DNA from: JANQOH01 sp965243325
GTDB taxonomy: Bacteria > Pseudomonadota > Alphaproteobacteria > UBA7887
DNA length: 64,000 bases
Assembly (NCBI GenBank): GCA_965243325.1
Contig: CBDEUQ010000001.1
Span: 1 to 64,000, forward strand
Direction: 5' to 3'
In this document: positions 1 through 7,680 of the stretch, in pieces
How the letters are laid out: each line of letters opens with the position of its first letter
How positions within the stretch are numbered: the stretch's first letter is position 1
The notes under the pieces: generated by a model
The model's database searches: none
Told to the model about the DNA's origin: nothing
What the model saw: the letters and a program-made list of their open reading frames with translations, nothing else
Program-made: the position numbers and the translations under genes

Positions 1-279
1 GTTGCGGCGGGGCGAGTGGTGCGGGCGCAAGGCCCTAGTGGAGCCTGGCGAGGAACGAGCCCTGGCGGAACTTGGGCCTGAGCCACGGTCGCCCTGTCGC
101 GGCGCCTAGCGGAACCTCCCCGCGCCGGAGCGGAGCGGAGGACCGGCGAAGCCGGTTGTCGCAGAGAGCACACATGGCACAATGAACGATCACGTCTGGA
201 GGCGAATATCTCTCCACCTGCACGGACCTCATGGGCGGTTCGGCTTGGCACGGCGGTCGAGGGGATGCACGATGTCGCG
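1..279. other. No supportable gene at the left edge
   Basis: The stretch is GC-rich and open in several frames, but no frame shows a recognisable protein, a Shine-Dalgarno site with a plausible start, or codon use that stands out. It lies downstream of the DUF4326 gene and may hold that transcript's end, although I see no hairpin followed by a T-run. Confidence 0.5.
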
Positions 280-614
280 TCAGCCATCGGTCCGCTCCGC
301 CAGTTGCCCGGAGGCCCAGGCGGCTGCGCGGGCGAGCACATGGCCGTGGCACGGTTCGGGATCGCACCAGCACGCCAGCCAGCATCCGTCGAGCGCGGCG
401 AGCTCCTCCAGCGCGACTTCGCCCGCGCGGATGCGGCGCCACAGATCGGCGCGGTAGCAGGCGATGACTTCCTCGCGGGTCCCGTCGCGGCCCACGCGCC
501 ACGGGTTGCCCACCGGGTGCGGCGGTCGACCAGCACGGTGTTGTTGACGACGTGCGCATATTCGAACTCCTCCCGCAGCCTCGGCTCGCGCTTCAGGTTG
601 ATGACGGCCTCCAT
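280..614 (-). pseudogene. DUF4326 family protein, frameshifted
   Basis: The 3' part encodes GNPWRVGRDGTREEVI and ends in WLACWCDPEPCHGHVL, the conserved core of DUF4326, a small family of unknown function common on phages and plasmids. The expected N-terminal half is present in another frame. It starts at an ATG at 614 behind a good AGGAGGG site and reads AVINLKREP through VLVDRRTRW. The two halves meet near 505-512, where TGG GGC AAC is expected but only five G residues remain (TGGGCAAC). A single lost G therefore breaks a protein of about 111 aa. This is either a real null allele or a sequencing error in a G-run. It is the last gene of the minus-strand accessory series. Confidence 0.7.
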
Positions 615-759
615 GACTCCCTCCTCGTCCAGAACGGCTTGCCCTCCTCGCTGCTTTTCTCCCCTCTTGGCGCGGCGGCGGACTCCGGACCCGCGGCAGA
701 AAAAATGGCGGCCGCCGAAACAGCAGCCGCCAGAGTTGGGAGGGAGGGGAGAGACGGAT

Positions 760-1227
760 CTAGAACGGGATTTCCTGGCCCAGCCCGTCATCGTCGCCGG
801 CCGGCATCGCCTCGCCGTTCGCCGACGGCTGGGCGGTCCCCGACGCGGCCCGGGTGCCGTTGCCGTTCGCGCCGGCGGGCTTGTCCAGGAATTGAATTTT
901 GTGGCCGGGCACGACCAGGATCTCGGTGGAGAAGCGCTCCGAGTCCTCGCCGTCCTTCTTCCACCGGCGGGTCTTGAGCTTGCCCTCGGCGTGGATCAGG
1001 CGGCCCTTCTTCGCATGGCGCACCAGCATGTCGATCAGGCCGGGCTGGAAGGTCACGACCCGGTGCCATTCCGTGCGGTCCTGGCGCTGCCCGGAATTCT
1101 TGTCCAGGAAGCTCTCGTCGGTCGCGATGCTCAGATTGGCGACACGGCCGCCGCTGGCGAGGTTGTTGACGATGACGTCGGCGCCCAGGCGGCCGATCAG
1201 TTCGACGCGGTTCATTCCGAAGCTCAT
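760..1227 (-). CDS. ssb: Single-stranded DNA-binding protein
   Basis: The 155-aa product binds ssDNA during replication, recombination and repair. Residues 5-110 form the OB fold, beginning MNRVELIGRLGADVIVNN and containing the typical TEWHRVVTF strand. A Gly/Asn/Ala-rich linker leads to an acidic tip, DDDGLGQEIPF, that keeps the IPF end used to recruit partner proteins. The ATG at 1227 is preceded by AAGGAG seven bases upstream, so it is preferred over the internal Met5. Among small unknown genes, DUF4326 and mobile DNA, this is probably an accessory (plasmid- or phage-derived) copy and not the housekeeping one. That last point is inference. Confidence 0.93.
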   Translation of the reverse strand: MSFGMNRVELIGRLGADVIVNNLASGGRVANLSIATDESFLDKNSGQRQDRTEWHRVVTFQPGLIDMLVRHAKKGRLIHAEGKLKTRRWKKDGEDSERFSTEILVVPGHKIQFLDKPAGANGNGTRAASGTAQPSANGEAMPAGDDDGLGQEIPF

Positions 1228-1343
1228 GACGATGCTCCTTCAGTTCTCGATGTTGACGATGGTTTGCGAACGACGGGAAGCCGGGACGATCGCTCCCCCC
1301 GGCCCCCCGCCGCTCATCCACTCCAAGCGCTCCTCCACCTCCA

Positions 1344-1586
1344 TCACGCCGGAGGGAGCGACGACGCCGGGTCCCAGGGCTCGTCGGGCGCGGCCTCGCC
1401 GAAGCCCACCACCGGCGGTTCCGGGAAGAGGCCGGCGAAACCGTGCTCGGGATAGACCGCCGGGCGTTCGGGACACCGCATCTGGCGCTCGTCCTCGATC
1501 GTCTCGCGGACGGCGGCCGGGTCGATGCCCAGCGCGGCCAGCAAGGTGTTGGCGGGCAGGTCGGTGGAATGGTCGGACAGGAACAT
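1344..1586 (-). CDS. Hypothetical protein, 80 aa
   Basis: I do not recognise this protein. The ATG at 1586 sits behind a perfect AAGGAGG site, the main evidence that it is a gene. The sequence begins MFLSDHSTDLPANTLLAALG, is acidic and becomes proline-rich in its second half (PERPAVYPEHG, LFPEPPVVGFGE). It has no signal peptide or membrane segment. It lies between the 88-aa gene and ssb on the same strand with gaps of 100-200 bp, so it probably belongs to the same accessory transcription series. Longer readings of this frame upstream of 1586 look like non-coding shadow. Confidence 0.6.
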   Translation of the reverse strand: MFLSDHSTDLPANTLLAALGIDPAAVRETIEDERQMRCPERPAVYPEHGFAGLFPEPPVVGFGEAAPDEPWDPASSLPPA

Positions 1587-1771
1587 GGCGAAAACCTCCT
1601 TCGCGTTGCCGCGCCCGGCATCGAGGCGACCGGACTCCCTCCAGCCGCCCTGCCGGACACGCCCCCGCGAAAGCTCCTCTCGACCTCCCGGCCGAACCCC
1701 GCGCGGACGCCGACGCGGTTCCGCCCCCGTCCGCGACGGACAGGCAGCGCCGCGACGGCATCGGGCGCGGA

Positions 1772-2038
1772 TCAGTGCAGGGTGGCGCCGTTCATGGCGC
1801 CGGCGCCGGCGCGCAGGCAGCGTTCGGCGAGTGCGGTCCAGGCGGCGCGGTCGAGACCGAGGGCGCGGTTGAGCCTGTCGGCGACGCGGAGGCCGTCTTC
1901 GGCGGTGAGGCAGACCAGCGCGGTTGGGACGGTGAAGCCGAGGCCCTCCACCAGAAGACGGATCCGCGGGGGCTCGCCGTCCGTGTCGGTGACGGGAGCA
2001 AAGCAATAGATCGGTTCGTCGGGGATGCAGGCGGTCAT
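1772..2038 (-). CDS. Hypothetical protein, 88 aa
   Basis: Start ATG at 2038 follows an AAAGGAG site at good spacing. The protein is soluble and compact. It has a central PRIRLLVEGLGFTVPTALV strand-rich stretch, then an amphipathic helical part (GLRVADRLNRALGLDRAAW) and ends GAMNGATLH. It resembles short conserved hypothetical proteins of alphaproteobacterial accessory regions, but I cannot name a family. It follows the interrupted zinc-knuckle gene on the same strand by about 125 bp, so before the recombinase insertion the two may have been co-transcribed. Confidence 0.6.
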   Translation of the reverse strand: MTACIPDEPIYCFAPVTDTDGEPPRIRLLVEGLGFTVPTALVCLTAEDGLRVADRLNRALGLDRAAWTALAERCLRAGAGAMNGATLH

Positions 2039-2163
2039 TGGCGGTTGCTCCTTTCGTGGGGCCGGCCGGAGCGGCGGGCGTCCGGCCGGCGATACGTATG
2101 GGGGGCAGCGGACGGCGGGCCGGCAGCGCAGCGGGGAATGGCCCCCGCCGCGCGGCCGCCGGC

Positions 2164-2860
2164 TCACCAAGGCGGGGCCGTGTACGAACTCATCGGCGAG
2201 GCGTCGCACAGCACCTCGACCTCGTGGCGCGCGAGCTTCTCGAAGGCGAGGCAGAGCGCCACGTCGGCCTCGCTGTCATAGGGACCGTGCTCGCGGCCGG
2301 AGGCGATCTCGATCACCGTCCAGCTCGGGTCCCAGACCGGGATGCCGCGAAACGCCCCCGAGCCCTCGCGGTGCCTGCGCGAACAGGGCTCGCAGCGGGC
2401 GACCCCCGGCGACGGCGCCTCGCACTCGACGCAGCGGCCCCTGGCCTTCCGGTCGGCGTAGCGGGCGCGGCGGGCGGCATATTCCGCCTCGCGGTTGCGC
2501 CGCCTTCGATTGGCGACGGCGCAGGGCGCGCAACAGGTAGCGCCGCCGAAAGTGGGCGTCTTGCACTTGACGCAGACCCCGGCGGCTTTCCGGGCACGGT
2601 AGCGGGCGCGGGCGGCGTCGCAGCAGGCCCGGCACTCGGCCGCCCCGTTGGCCGGCTTGCCGCAGGTCGTGCAATCGCCCCTGGCGCGCCTTTCGGAATA
2701 TCGGCGGCGGTCGGCTTCCCGTGTCGCCTCGTGGTTCCGGCGCCCGGAGCGGGCCTTGGCGCAGGGGTCGCAATACGCCTTGCCGTCCGGCGCGGGCGTC
2801 GCGCATTTGACGCATAACCCGGCGGCGCGGCGCTCGTGATGGAGCGTGCGTTTCGCCTGC
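2164..2860 (-). pseudogene. Zinc-knuckle repeat protein, C-terminal part (split by element)
   Basis: This frame has no start codon of its own: an in-frame TAA lies at 2871-2869, inside the recombinase element. From 2859 down to a TGA at 2164 it encodes 231 codons with four units of the form CxxC-x(10-13)-CxxC (CVKC/CDPC, CTTC/CRAC, CVKC/CAPC, CVEC/CEPC), separated by Arg/Ala-rich helices such as RYRARKAAG. A different C-terminal domain of about 70 aa follows, starting PVWDPSWTVIEIASG. Its missing N-terminal half is found in the same repeat style at 6811-6246, beyond the element. Function is unknown; the Cys pairs suggest structural zinc and the basic helices suggest nucleic-acid binding. Confidence 0.75.
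2858..2860. other. Left attachment-site core (attL-like)
   Basis: The TGC shared with 6243-6245 marks the likely crossover. On the left is host coding DNA (minus-strand reading CAG GCG AAA). On the right is element DNA, which introduces a TAA into the host frame within about 10 bases. Confidence 0.5.
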
Positions 2861-2918
2861 CGCCGGGATTACACGGTCAACTGCACGCTCAAGATGCGTT
2901 GAGGGTCGGCGGTTTCGG

Positions 2919-3224
2919 GTGACGCACCCGTTTCATCCTCTTCACGGGCGCGAGTTCGAGCTGATTGAGAACTGGACGATCATGGGAGTGGCGTGGCTTC
3001 GATACCCAAGTGACGACGGGACGCTGCGCAGCATCCGACAGGCTTGGACCAGCGTAGCGGACGAGGATCCGTTTGTGCGCGTGTCGGCGGGCCGGTCGGC
3101 GTTCCGCCTCTCGGACCTGTTTGCGCTGGCGGCATTGCTGGACAGCCTGGATGGGGACGACCGCACCGTGCGGGAGAACGATAACGGGGCGGAGACTGTC
3201 AAGGAGATTTTGCCGAATGTGTAA
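2919..3224 (+). CDS. DUF5372 family protein
   Basis: The 101-aa product starts at a GTG and reads THPFHPLHGREFELIENW, then AWTSVADEDPFV and AGRSAFRLSDLFALAALLD. These match my memory of the DUF5372 family, short proteins of unknown role found next to large serine recombinases and HTH proteins. A conserved position beside the recombinase suggests a role in the element's life cycle, for example as directionality or accessory factor, but this is inference. It is the first gene of the element, 58 bp from the left junction, and is followed by an AT-rich spacer containing an inverted repeat. Confidence 0.75.
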   Translation: MTHPFHPLHGREFELIENWTIMGVAWLRYPSDDGTLRSIRQAWTSVADEDPFVRVSAGRSAFRLSDLFALAALLDSLDGDDRTVRENDNGAETVKEILPNV

Positions 3225-3381
3225 GAATGTTTTTGCACATAAACGGGGAATACAGGGCATCTTGACGGCCAGGAAGACGGCGTCTTCTGGCTATTATGTG
3301 AAGTATAGCATGGAGTTTCCGATCATAAAGAGGAAGAAAGGGGTTGATACGGCGTTGGGAATGTGCATAAATATACTTACA
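3220..3381. repeat. Inverted repeat pair in an AT-rich spacer, with an internal hairpin
   Basis: TGTAAGAATGTTTTTGCACA at 3220-3239 recurs, inverted, at 3362-3381 with 17 of 20 positions identical. The 122-bp interval is much more AT-rich than its surroundings. It also holds a smaller hairpin at 3268-3291 (GCCAGGAAGAC paired with GTCTTCTGGC, one bulge). The pair ends just upstream of the HTH gene and overlaps the DUF5372 stop. It could be an operator or recombinase-binding region, or a degenerate MITE; the sequence does not decide. Confidence 0.6.
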
Positions 3382-3406
3382 TTCCTTTTCCGACGGAGCC
3401 CGCGCC

Positions 3407-3865
3407 ATGGCCAGACGCCCCGCCGACGCCAAGACCCGCGCCCTCAAGGAGCATGGCTGCCTGAACCCGAACGCGGAGGCGGTGCGCGACGAGCTGTTCG
3501 TGTCCAATGCGTTCTTCGACCCGCGCGATCTGCTCCAGGTCAAGTACGAGATGCTGCGCCGGGTGCGCGAAGACGGCGTGCCAGTGAGCCACGCCGCCGC
3601 CAGCTTCGGCGTCTCGCGGCCGACCTGGTATCAGGCGCAGCGCGCATGGGAGGCCGGCGGCCTGCCGGGCCTGCTGCCGGACCGGCCGGGACCGCGCCGG
3701 CCCCACAAGCTCAGCGACGAGGTGGTCGAGGCGCTGCGGGCGGCGAAGAGCGAACGGCCGGAGCTGACCGCCGCCGAGATGGTCGAGCTGGTGCGCGACC
3801 GCTTCGGCGTCTCGGTCCATCGCAGCAGCATCGACCGCGCCCTGGCGCGGGGAAAAAAACGATGA
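3407..3865 (+). CDS. Helix-turn-helix protein of the recombinase element
   Basis: The 152-aa product has a winged or double helix-turn-helix layout like the N-terminal part of IS481/IS630-type transposases. Residues 45-85 read LQVKYEMLRRVREDGVPVSHAAASFGVSRPTWYQ (given here in two parts: LQVKYEMLRRVREDG, then VSHAAASFGVSRPTWYQAQ). A second helical segment ends DRFGVSVHRSSIDRAL. No DDE catalytic domain follows, so it is a DNA-binding partner and not a transposase. Its TGA overlaps the ATG of the next gene (ATGA), implying translational coupling within the element operon. It probably regulates the element or helps the recombinase choose sites (inference). Confidence 0.7.
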   Translation: MARRPADAKTRALKEHGCLNPNAEAVRDELFVSNAFFDPRDLLQVKYEMLRRVREDGVPVSHAAASFGVSRPTWYQAQRAWEAGGLPGLLPDRPGPRRPHKLSDEVVEALRAAKSERPELTAAEMVELVRDRFGVSVHRSSIDRALARGKKR

Positions 3866-4167
3866 CGATGCACAACCCACCCTGCACCGCGCTCCCGGCG
3901 GCGGAGCCTTCGGCCTACGGACAGGGGTACGAACGGATGCGCCGTCATGCCGTCGAGCCCGGCGCCGTCCACGACCGCCACGGAAGCGGCGTGGTGGCGT
4001 TGCGCGGCGTCGCGGCCTGGCTGCATGCCTTCGCCGCGCTGCCCGCCCCGCCGGCGGCCGCGTGCGCGGGGGCCGCGCCCGGGCCGTTGCCCACCGGGGT
4101 CGAGACGTCGGCGATCGACATTCTGATCGCCATGCTCAACGGCCATATGGAAGGAAAGCCGGCATGA
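3862..4167 (+). CDS. Small protein of the recombinase element, 101 aa
   Basis: The frame starts MTMHNPPCTALPAAEP and contains YERMRRHAVEPG, then GVVALRGVAAWLHAFAAL, an Ala/Pro-rich middle and ends AIDILIAMLNGHMEGKPA. Both ends overlap neighbouring genes by four bases (ATGA at 3862 and at 4164), which shows it is translated as part of the cassette. Small proteins with a Y-x-x-(L/M)-R ... W-(L/M) pattern sit at this position in related elements in my recollection. I cannot assign a function. Confidence 0.6.
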   Translation: MTMHNPPCTALPAAEPSAYGQGYERMRRHAVEPGAVHDRHGSGVVALRGVAAWLHAFAALPAPPAAACAGAAPGPLPTGVETSAIDILIAMLNGHMEGKPA

Positions 4168-6185
4168 GCAGCGCCCATCAGAAGGTGGATACGGGCCATC
4201 TGAGCCGCGATGCCTACTTGTACGTGCGCCAGTCAAGCCTGCAGCAGGTGTTCGACCATGGCGAGAGCACGCGCCGCCAGTACGCGCTGCGGGAGCGCGC
4301 CGTGGCGCTGGGCTGGCCGACCGAGAACATCGTCGTGATCGACCGCGATCTCGGCCTCTCTGGCGCCGACAGCGACCGCGAGGGGTTCCAGCACCTGGTC
4401 GCCGAGGTCGGCATGGGCCGGGCCGGCATCGTGCTCGGGCTCGAGGTCAGCCGTCTCGCGCGCAACTCCACCGACTGGCATCGGCTGATCGAGCTCTGCG
4501 CGCTGAGCGAGACACTGATCCTCGACGAGGACGGCGTCTACGATCCCGTCGACTTCAATGACCGGCTCCTGCTGGGGCTTAAAGGCACGATGAGCGAGGC
4601 AGAGCTGCACATGATGCGCGCCCGGCTGCGCGGCGGGACGCTCAACGCGGCCAAGCGCGGGGAGTTGAAGCTTCCTCTGCCGGTGGGGCTGGTCTACGAC
4701 CCGCTCGACCAGGTGGTGCTCGACCCCGACGAACAAGTGCAGCACGGCCTGCGCCTGCTGTTCGACACCTTCACCCGGACCGGCTCCGCGCAGGCCACGG
4801 TGAAGCACTTCAACAGAGAGAAGCTGCTGTTCCCCCACCGTCCTCTCAGCGGACCGCAAAAGGGCGAGCTGCATTGGAAGCGGCTGAAGTTCTCGCAGGT
4901 GATCAACACGCTGCACAACCCGCGATACGCCGGTGCCTTCGCGTACGGCCGCACCCGGCGCCGCCGGCGGCCCGGCGGCGGTGTCGAGCACAGGCGCCTG
5001 GCGCGCGAGGAATGGACGGTGCTGTTGCGCGACGCGCACCCGGGCTACATCACCTGGGAGCGGTTCGAGGAGAACGAACTGCAACTCCGGAACAATGCGC
5101 AATCCTACGAAGCGAAGCGCCGCAGCCCCCCGCGCGAGGGACCGGCACTGCTGCAGGGCCTGGCCATCTGCGGCGTCTGCGGCCGGAGCATGACGGTCCG
5201 CTACCGCACCCGTAAAGGACGGCAATATCCCGATTATGTGTGCCAGAGAGAAGGGATCGAGACAGCGAGCGGCAGCGTGTGTCAGGGCGTATCGGGCGGC
5301 GCCATCGATCGCGCGGTCGGCGAGCTGCTGGTGGAACTGGTGACACCGCTCACGCTGGACGTCGCGCTCCAAGTGCAGAACGAGCTCACGGCCCGCGCCG
5401 AGGAGGCCGATTTATGGCGTTCCCAACAGGTGCAGCGCGCCCGCGAGGAAGCGGACTTGGCGAGGCAACGGTTCATGCAGACCCATCCCGACAACCGGAT
5501 GGTCGCCGACGTGCTGGAGGCGGAATGGAACGCGAAACTCCGGGCCCTGGACGAGGCGCAGCACGAGCTCGATCGCAGCCGCGCCGAGCCTGACCGGGGG
5601 TTGGACGATGAGCAACGAAAGCGAGTGCTTGAGCTGGCCAGAGACTTCCCCCGCCTGTGGAACGATCCGGCGACGCCGCACCGCGAGCGCAAGCGGATGG
5701 CGCGGCTGCTGATCGAGGACGTGACGCTGACCAAGGCCACGCGGAGCCTGGGAGTGCGCCTGCGCGGCGGCGCGACCAGAGAGCTCATCTGGACGCCGGA
5801 TCCACGCGTGTATGAAATCCGCAGGACCAGCGATGAGATCGTTGCCGAGATCGACAGGCTGTTGGATGACCACACGGATGGCGAGATTGCGTCGATCCTC
5901 AATACGCGCGGATCCCGAACCGGGCATGGCCATGCCTTTACCCCGAAGCTGGTGACAGCAACCCGCCACAATCGGTCTCTCAGGTCACGCTACGAGCGGC
6001 TTCGCGATCGTGGGCTGTTGACGATCCATGAGGCCGCCGACCGGCTCACCGTCTCGATCCGCACCATCAAAAAATGGCGCAGGGCCGGGCGTCTGCGCGG
6101 TTATGCCTACAACGACAGACCGGAATACCTGTTCGAGGTTCCCGATCTCCCGCCGACCAGGCAGGCAAGTCGATGCGGCCCGTGA
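4164..6185 (+). CDS. Large serine recombinase
   Basis: The 673-aa product is a site-specific DNA integrase/excisionase. The resolvase catalytic domain covers about residues 15-160, with YLYVRQSSLQQV supplying the likely nucleophile Ser24 and LGLEVSRLARNSTDW the conserved arginine region. A recombinase domain (about 185-300, HNPRYAGAFAYGR) and a zinc ribbon follow (CGVCGRSMTVRYRTRKG ... CQREG ... CQG). Then come a long coiled-coil-like helix (about 400-500) and a C-terminal MerR-like HTH (LTIHEAADRLTVSIRTIKKW). It is the last gene of the element, ends 60 bp from the right junction, and overlaps the upstream gene by ATGA. Longer upstream reading of the frame has no support. Confidence 0.92.
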   Translation: MSSAHQKVDTGHLSRDAYLYVRQSSLQQVFDHGESTRRQYALRERAVALGWPTENIVVIDRDLGLSGADSDREGFQHLVAEVGMGRAGIVLGLEVSRLARNSTDWHRLIELCALSETLILDEDGVYDPVDFNDRLLLGLKGTMSEAELHMMRARLRGGTLNAAKRGELKLPLPVGLVYDPLDQVVLDPDEQVQHGLRLLFDTFTRTGSAQATVKHFNREKLLFPHRPLSGPQKGELHWKRLKFSQVINTLHNPRYAGAFAYGRTRRRRRPGGGVEHRRLAREEWTVLLRDAHPGYITWERFEENELQLRNNAQSYEAKRRSPPREGPALLQGLAICGVCGRSMTVRYRTRKGRQYPDYVCQREGIETASGSVCQGVSGGAIDRAVGELLVELVTPLTLDVALQVQNELTARAEEADLWRSQQVQRAREEADLARQRFMQTHPDNRMVADVLEAEWNAKLRALDEAQHELDRSRAEPDRGLDDEQRKRVLELARDFPRLWNDPATPHRERKRMARLLIEDVTLTKATRSLGVRLRGGATRELIWTPDPRVYEIRRTSDEIVAEIDRLLDDHTDGEIASILNTRGSRTGHGHAFTPKLVTATRHNRSLRSRYERLRDRGLLTIHEAADRLTVSIRTIKKWRRAGRLRGYAYNDRPEYLFEVPDLPPTRQASRCGP

Positions 6186-6811
6186 CGAAAGCCGAAATCT
6201 GCCCCGGTGTTCGACGGAATAATGGAGGTGCAGTATGCAGCATGCTTCCGGTCCTCGCGGCACGGCTCGCACATCGACCGGCCCTCCTCGGGCGGGGCGT
6301 TGCCGCAGCGGATACAGACGCCGGCGGCCTTGCGGGCTTCGCTGCGCCGGCGGCTGCGCTTCCGGCCGGCCCGGCGGCGGGCCTCGGGATTGCGGCCGCC
6401 GTAAGGTATCCCCTGGGCCTTCGCACGCTCATAGCGGTCGCGGTCCCTTGCACGATGCTTGACCGCGCAGGGCTCACAGGTGGTGCGATCCGGGACCGTC
6501 TCGGCGCGGCCGCATTTGGTGCAGACGCCGGCGGCCACGCGCTCGGCGTACAAAGCGCGGCTGCGCTCGCGCTCGTACAGCTTTGCCTTGGCCGGATCCC
6601 GCCTGGGTCGGCCCTCGGCGCGGAGCCTGGCGTCCCTCGCCCGGCCCGCACGGTTCTGCTTCTCGTTGCAGGACGCGCAGAGCGTGCGCTCGGGCACGGG
6701 CTCGCTTTTGCCGCACCGCAAACAAAGCCCGGCCTCGCGACGAGCCCGGGTCCGCCGGTGGTAGCGCGCAAGGTCATTCCTGCGGCGCGCGTGGATGTCA
6801 CGATATGCCAC
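6107..6811 (-). pseudogene. Zinc-knuckle repeat protein, N-terminal part (split by element)
   Basis: A GTG start at 6811 lies behind a perfect AAGGAGG. Residues 1-189 are host sequence with three CxxC/CxxC units (CLRC/CASC, CTKC/CEPC, CIRC/CEPC) spaced by Arg-rich helices (RYHRRTRARREAG, RKRSRRRSEARKAAG). Residues 190-234 (HAAYCTSIIPSN onward) are read from the recombinase element and are not native. Joined to 2859-2164 the protein would be 420 aa with seven units. No catalytic domain is visible. The truncated form may still be made, since promoter, Shine-Dalgarno site and a stop remain. Confidence 0.75.
6243..6245. other. Right attachment-site core (attR-like)
   Basis: The second copy of the TGC. 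To its right the minus-strand host frame resumes with CREDRK (codon AAG at 6247-6245). To its left the frame runs on into element DNA as a non-native tail. Confidence 0.5.
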
Positions 6812-6917
6812 GATGGCCTCCTTCCTGCCGATCCGGAAATGAACGGAAGGACGCCCCGCCGCCTGCCTTGCCTCGAACAGAGGGCGGCAGGCCGGCAGGA
6901 CGTCGCGGAAGGGGCCG

Positions 6918-7244
6918 TCAGCCCTTCTGCTTGCGGTCGCAGAGAATTCCGGCCGCGAGCGACCCCCACAATTGCAAGCCGCCGCGGGTCTTGAGGCCGG
7001 TGCAGATGATGATCTCGGTGGTGGCGGGCCGCAGCTCCTTCACCGCCTTCAGCGTGACCGTGGTGCGCTTGACCTTGCGTCGGCCCTTCGCCGCGAGAGC
7101 TTCGGCCGGGGCGGGAACGATGTCGCCGTCGGAACGGGCCTTGAACCGCTCGACCACATAGCGGTCGTCGGCCAGGCCGGTGCCGAAGAAATGAACCAGA
7201 AACGTCGCCGCCGTGTTGCCGGGCATCGCCATGGCTGCCGTCAT
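6918..7244 (-). CDS. Hypothetical protein, 108 aa
   Basis: The ATG at 7244 follows AAGGAG at proper spacing. The product begins MTAAMAMPGNTAATFLVHFF, continues RYVVERFKARSDGD, and is followed by a basic stretch (AAKGRRKVKRTTVTLKAVKE) and a strand-rich end, TTEIIICTGLKTRGGLQLWG. I do not recognise a family. It is the most upstream intact gene of the minus-strand accessory series, about 105 bp before the zinc-knuckle gene, so both may share a promoter in the 7245-7450 interval. Confidence 0.6.
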   Translation of the reverse strand: MTAAMAMPGNTAATFLVHFFGTGLADDRYVVERFKARSDGDIVPAPAEALAAKGRRKVKRTTVTLKAVKELRPATTEIIICTGLKTRGGLQLWGSLAAGILCDRKQKG

Positions 7245-7497
7245 GATGCCGTCTCCTTCGTGCCGATGAGGGAAAACGGCGGCCGGACATCCTCCCCCGG
7301 ACATCCCGACCGCCGCCCCGATAACGGCCAACACTCCCCTCCTGCCGAAGAGAAGCGCGGGGTTGGAGACGGCGGCGGGACGGCGGCGCGGCAGCCGGGG
7401 GCCGTCAGCGCCGGCGGATGGCAACGCGATGTTATGCGCTGGCGGCTATATCAGCACGTCGCGGATGCAGCGGGTCATGGCGGCATGATCGCCCGTA

Positions 7498-7680
7498 TTG
7501 GACCGGCGCGAGGCGTCGAGCCAGGCGGCGCGCAAGTTCGGCGCGGAGACGGCGGAGCGGCTCGCCGCACTGCTCGGCGGCGGGGGCGTCGCGAGGACCG
7601 CCGGAGGGCCATACGCATACCGGCTGGCCCGAGCGGCGGACACGGACGCGTGCGTCGCGAAAAAAGCGTGCGCGAAAAAA
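7498..7680 (+). pseudogene. Possible small ORF interrupted by the IS pair (left part)
   Basis: A plus-strand frame starting TTG at 7498 reads DRREASSQAARKFGAETAER and ends in Lys codons exactly at the IS boundary. If 7681-11614 (both IS copies and one AAAAA) is removed, the frame continues without a stop through 11615-11794, giving about 120 aa. There is no good Shine-Dalgarno site and open frames are common in such GC-rich DNA, so this is weak. The opposite strand also has an open frame ending at 7446. Nothing else in 7245-7680 is supportable. Confidence 0.22.

Larger units (their letters stand above)
2861..6245 (+). mobile_element. Serine-recombinase integrative element (about 3.4 kb)
   Basis: The element carries four plus-strand genes: DUF5372, an HTH protein, a 101-aa protein and a large serine recombinase. 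The ends were placed by reading the interrupted minus-strand zinc-knuckle gene. A TGC occurs at 2858-2860 and 6243-6245, and joining 2860 to 6246 restores ...CREDRK-QAKRTLHHERRAAG... in frame. A short shared core and integration inside a coding sequence fit large serine recombinases. The interior differs in composition from its surroundings, with an AT-rich patch at 3220-3385. The exact boundary could move by a few bases because only 3 bp are shared. Confidence 0.75.

Noticed and set aside
1240..1344. A 34-aa open frame between ssb and the 80-aa gene
   Set aside because: Its ATG has no Shine-Dalgarno site and the sequence shows no recognisable feature.
3377..4236. Minus-strand frames opposite the HTH and recombinase genes
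   Set aside because: They are shadows; the plus strand has coupled ATGA overlaps and recognisable domains.
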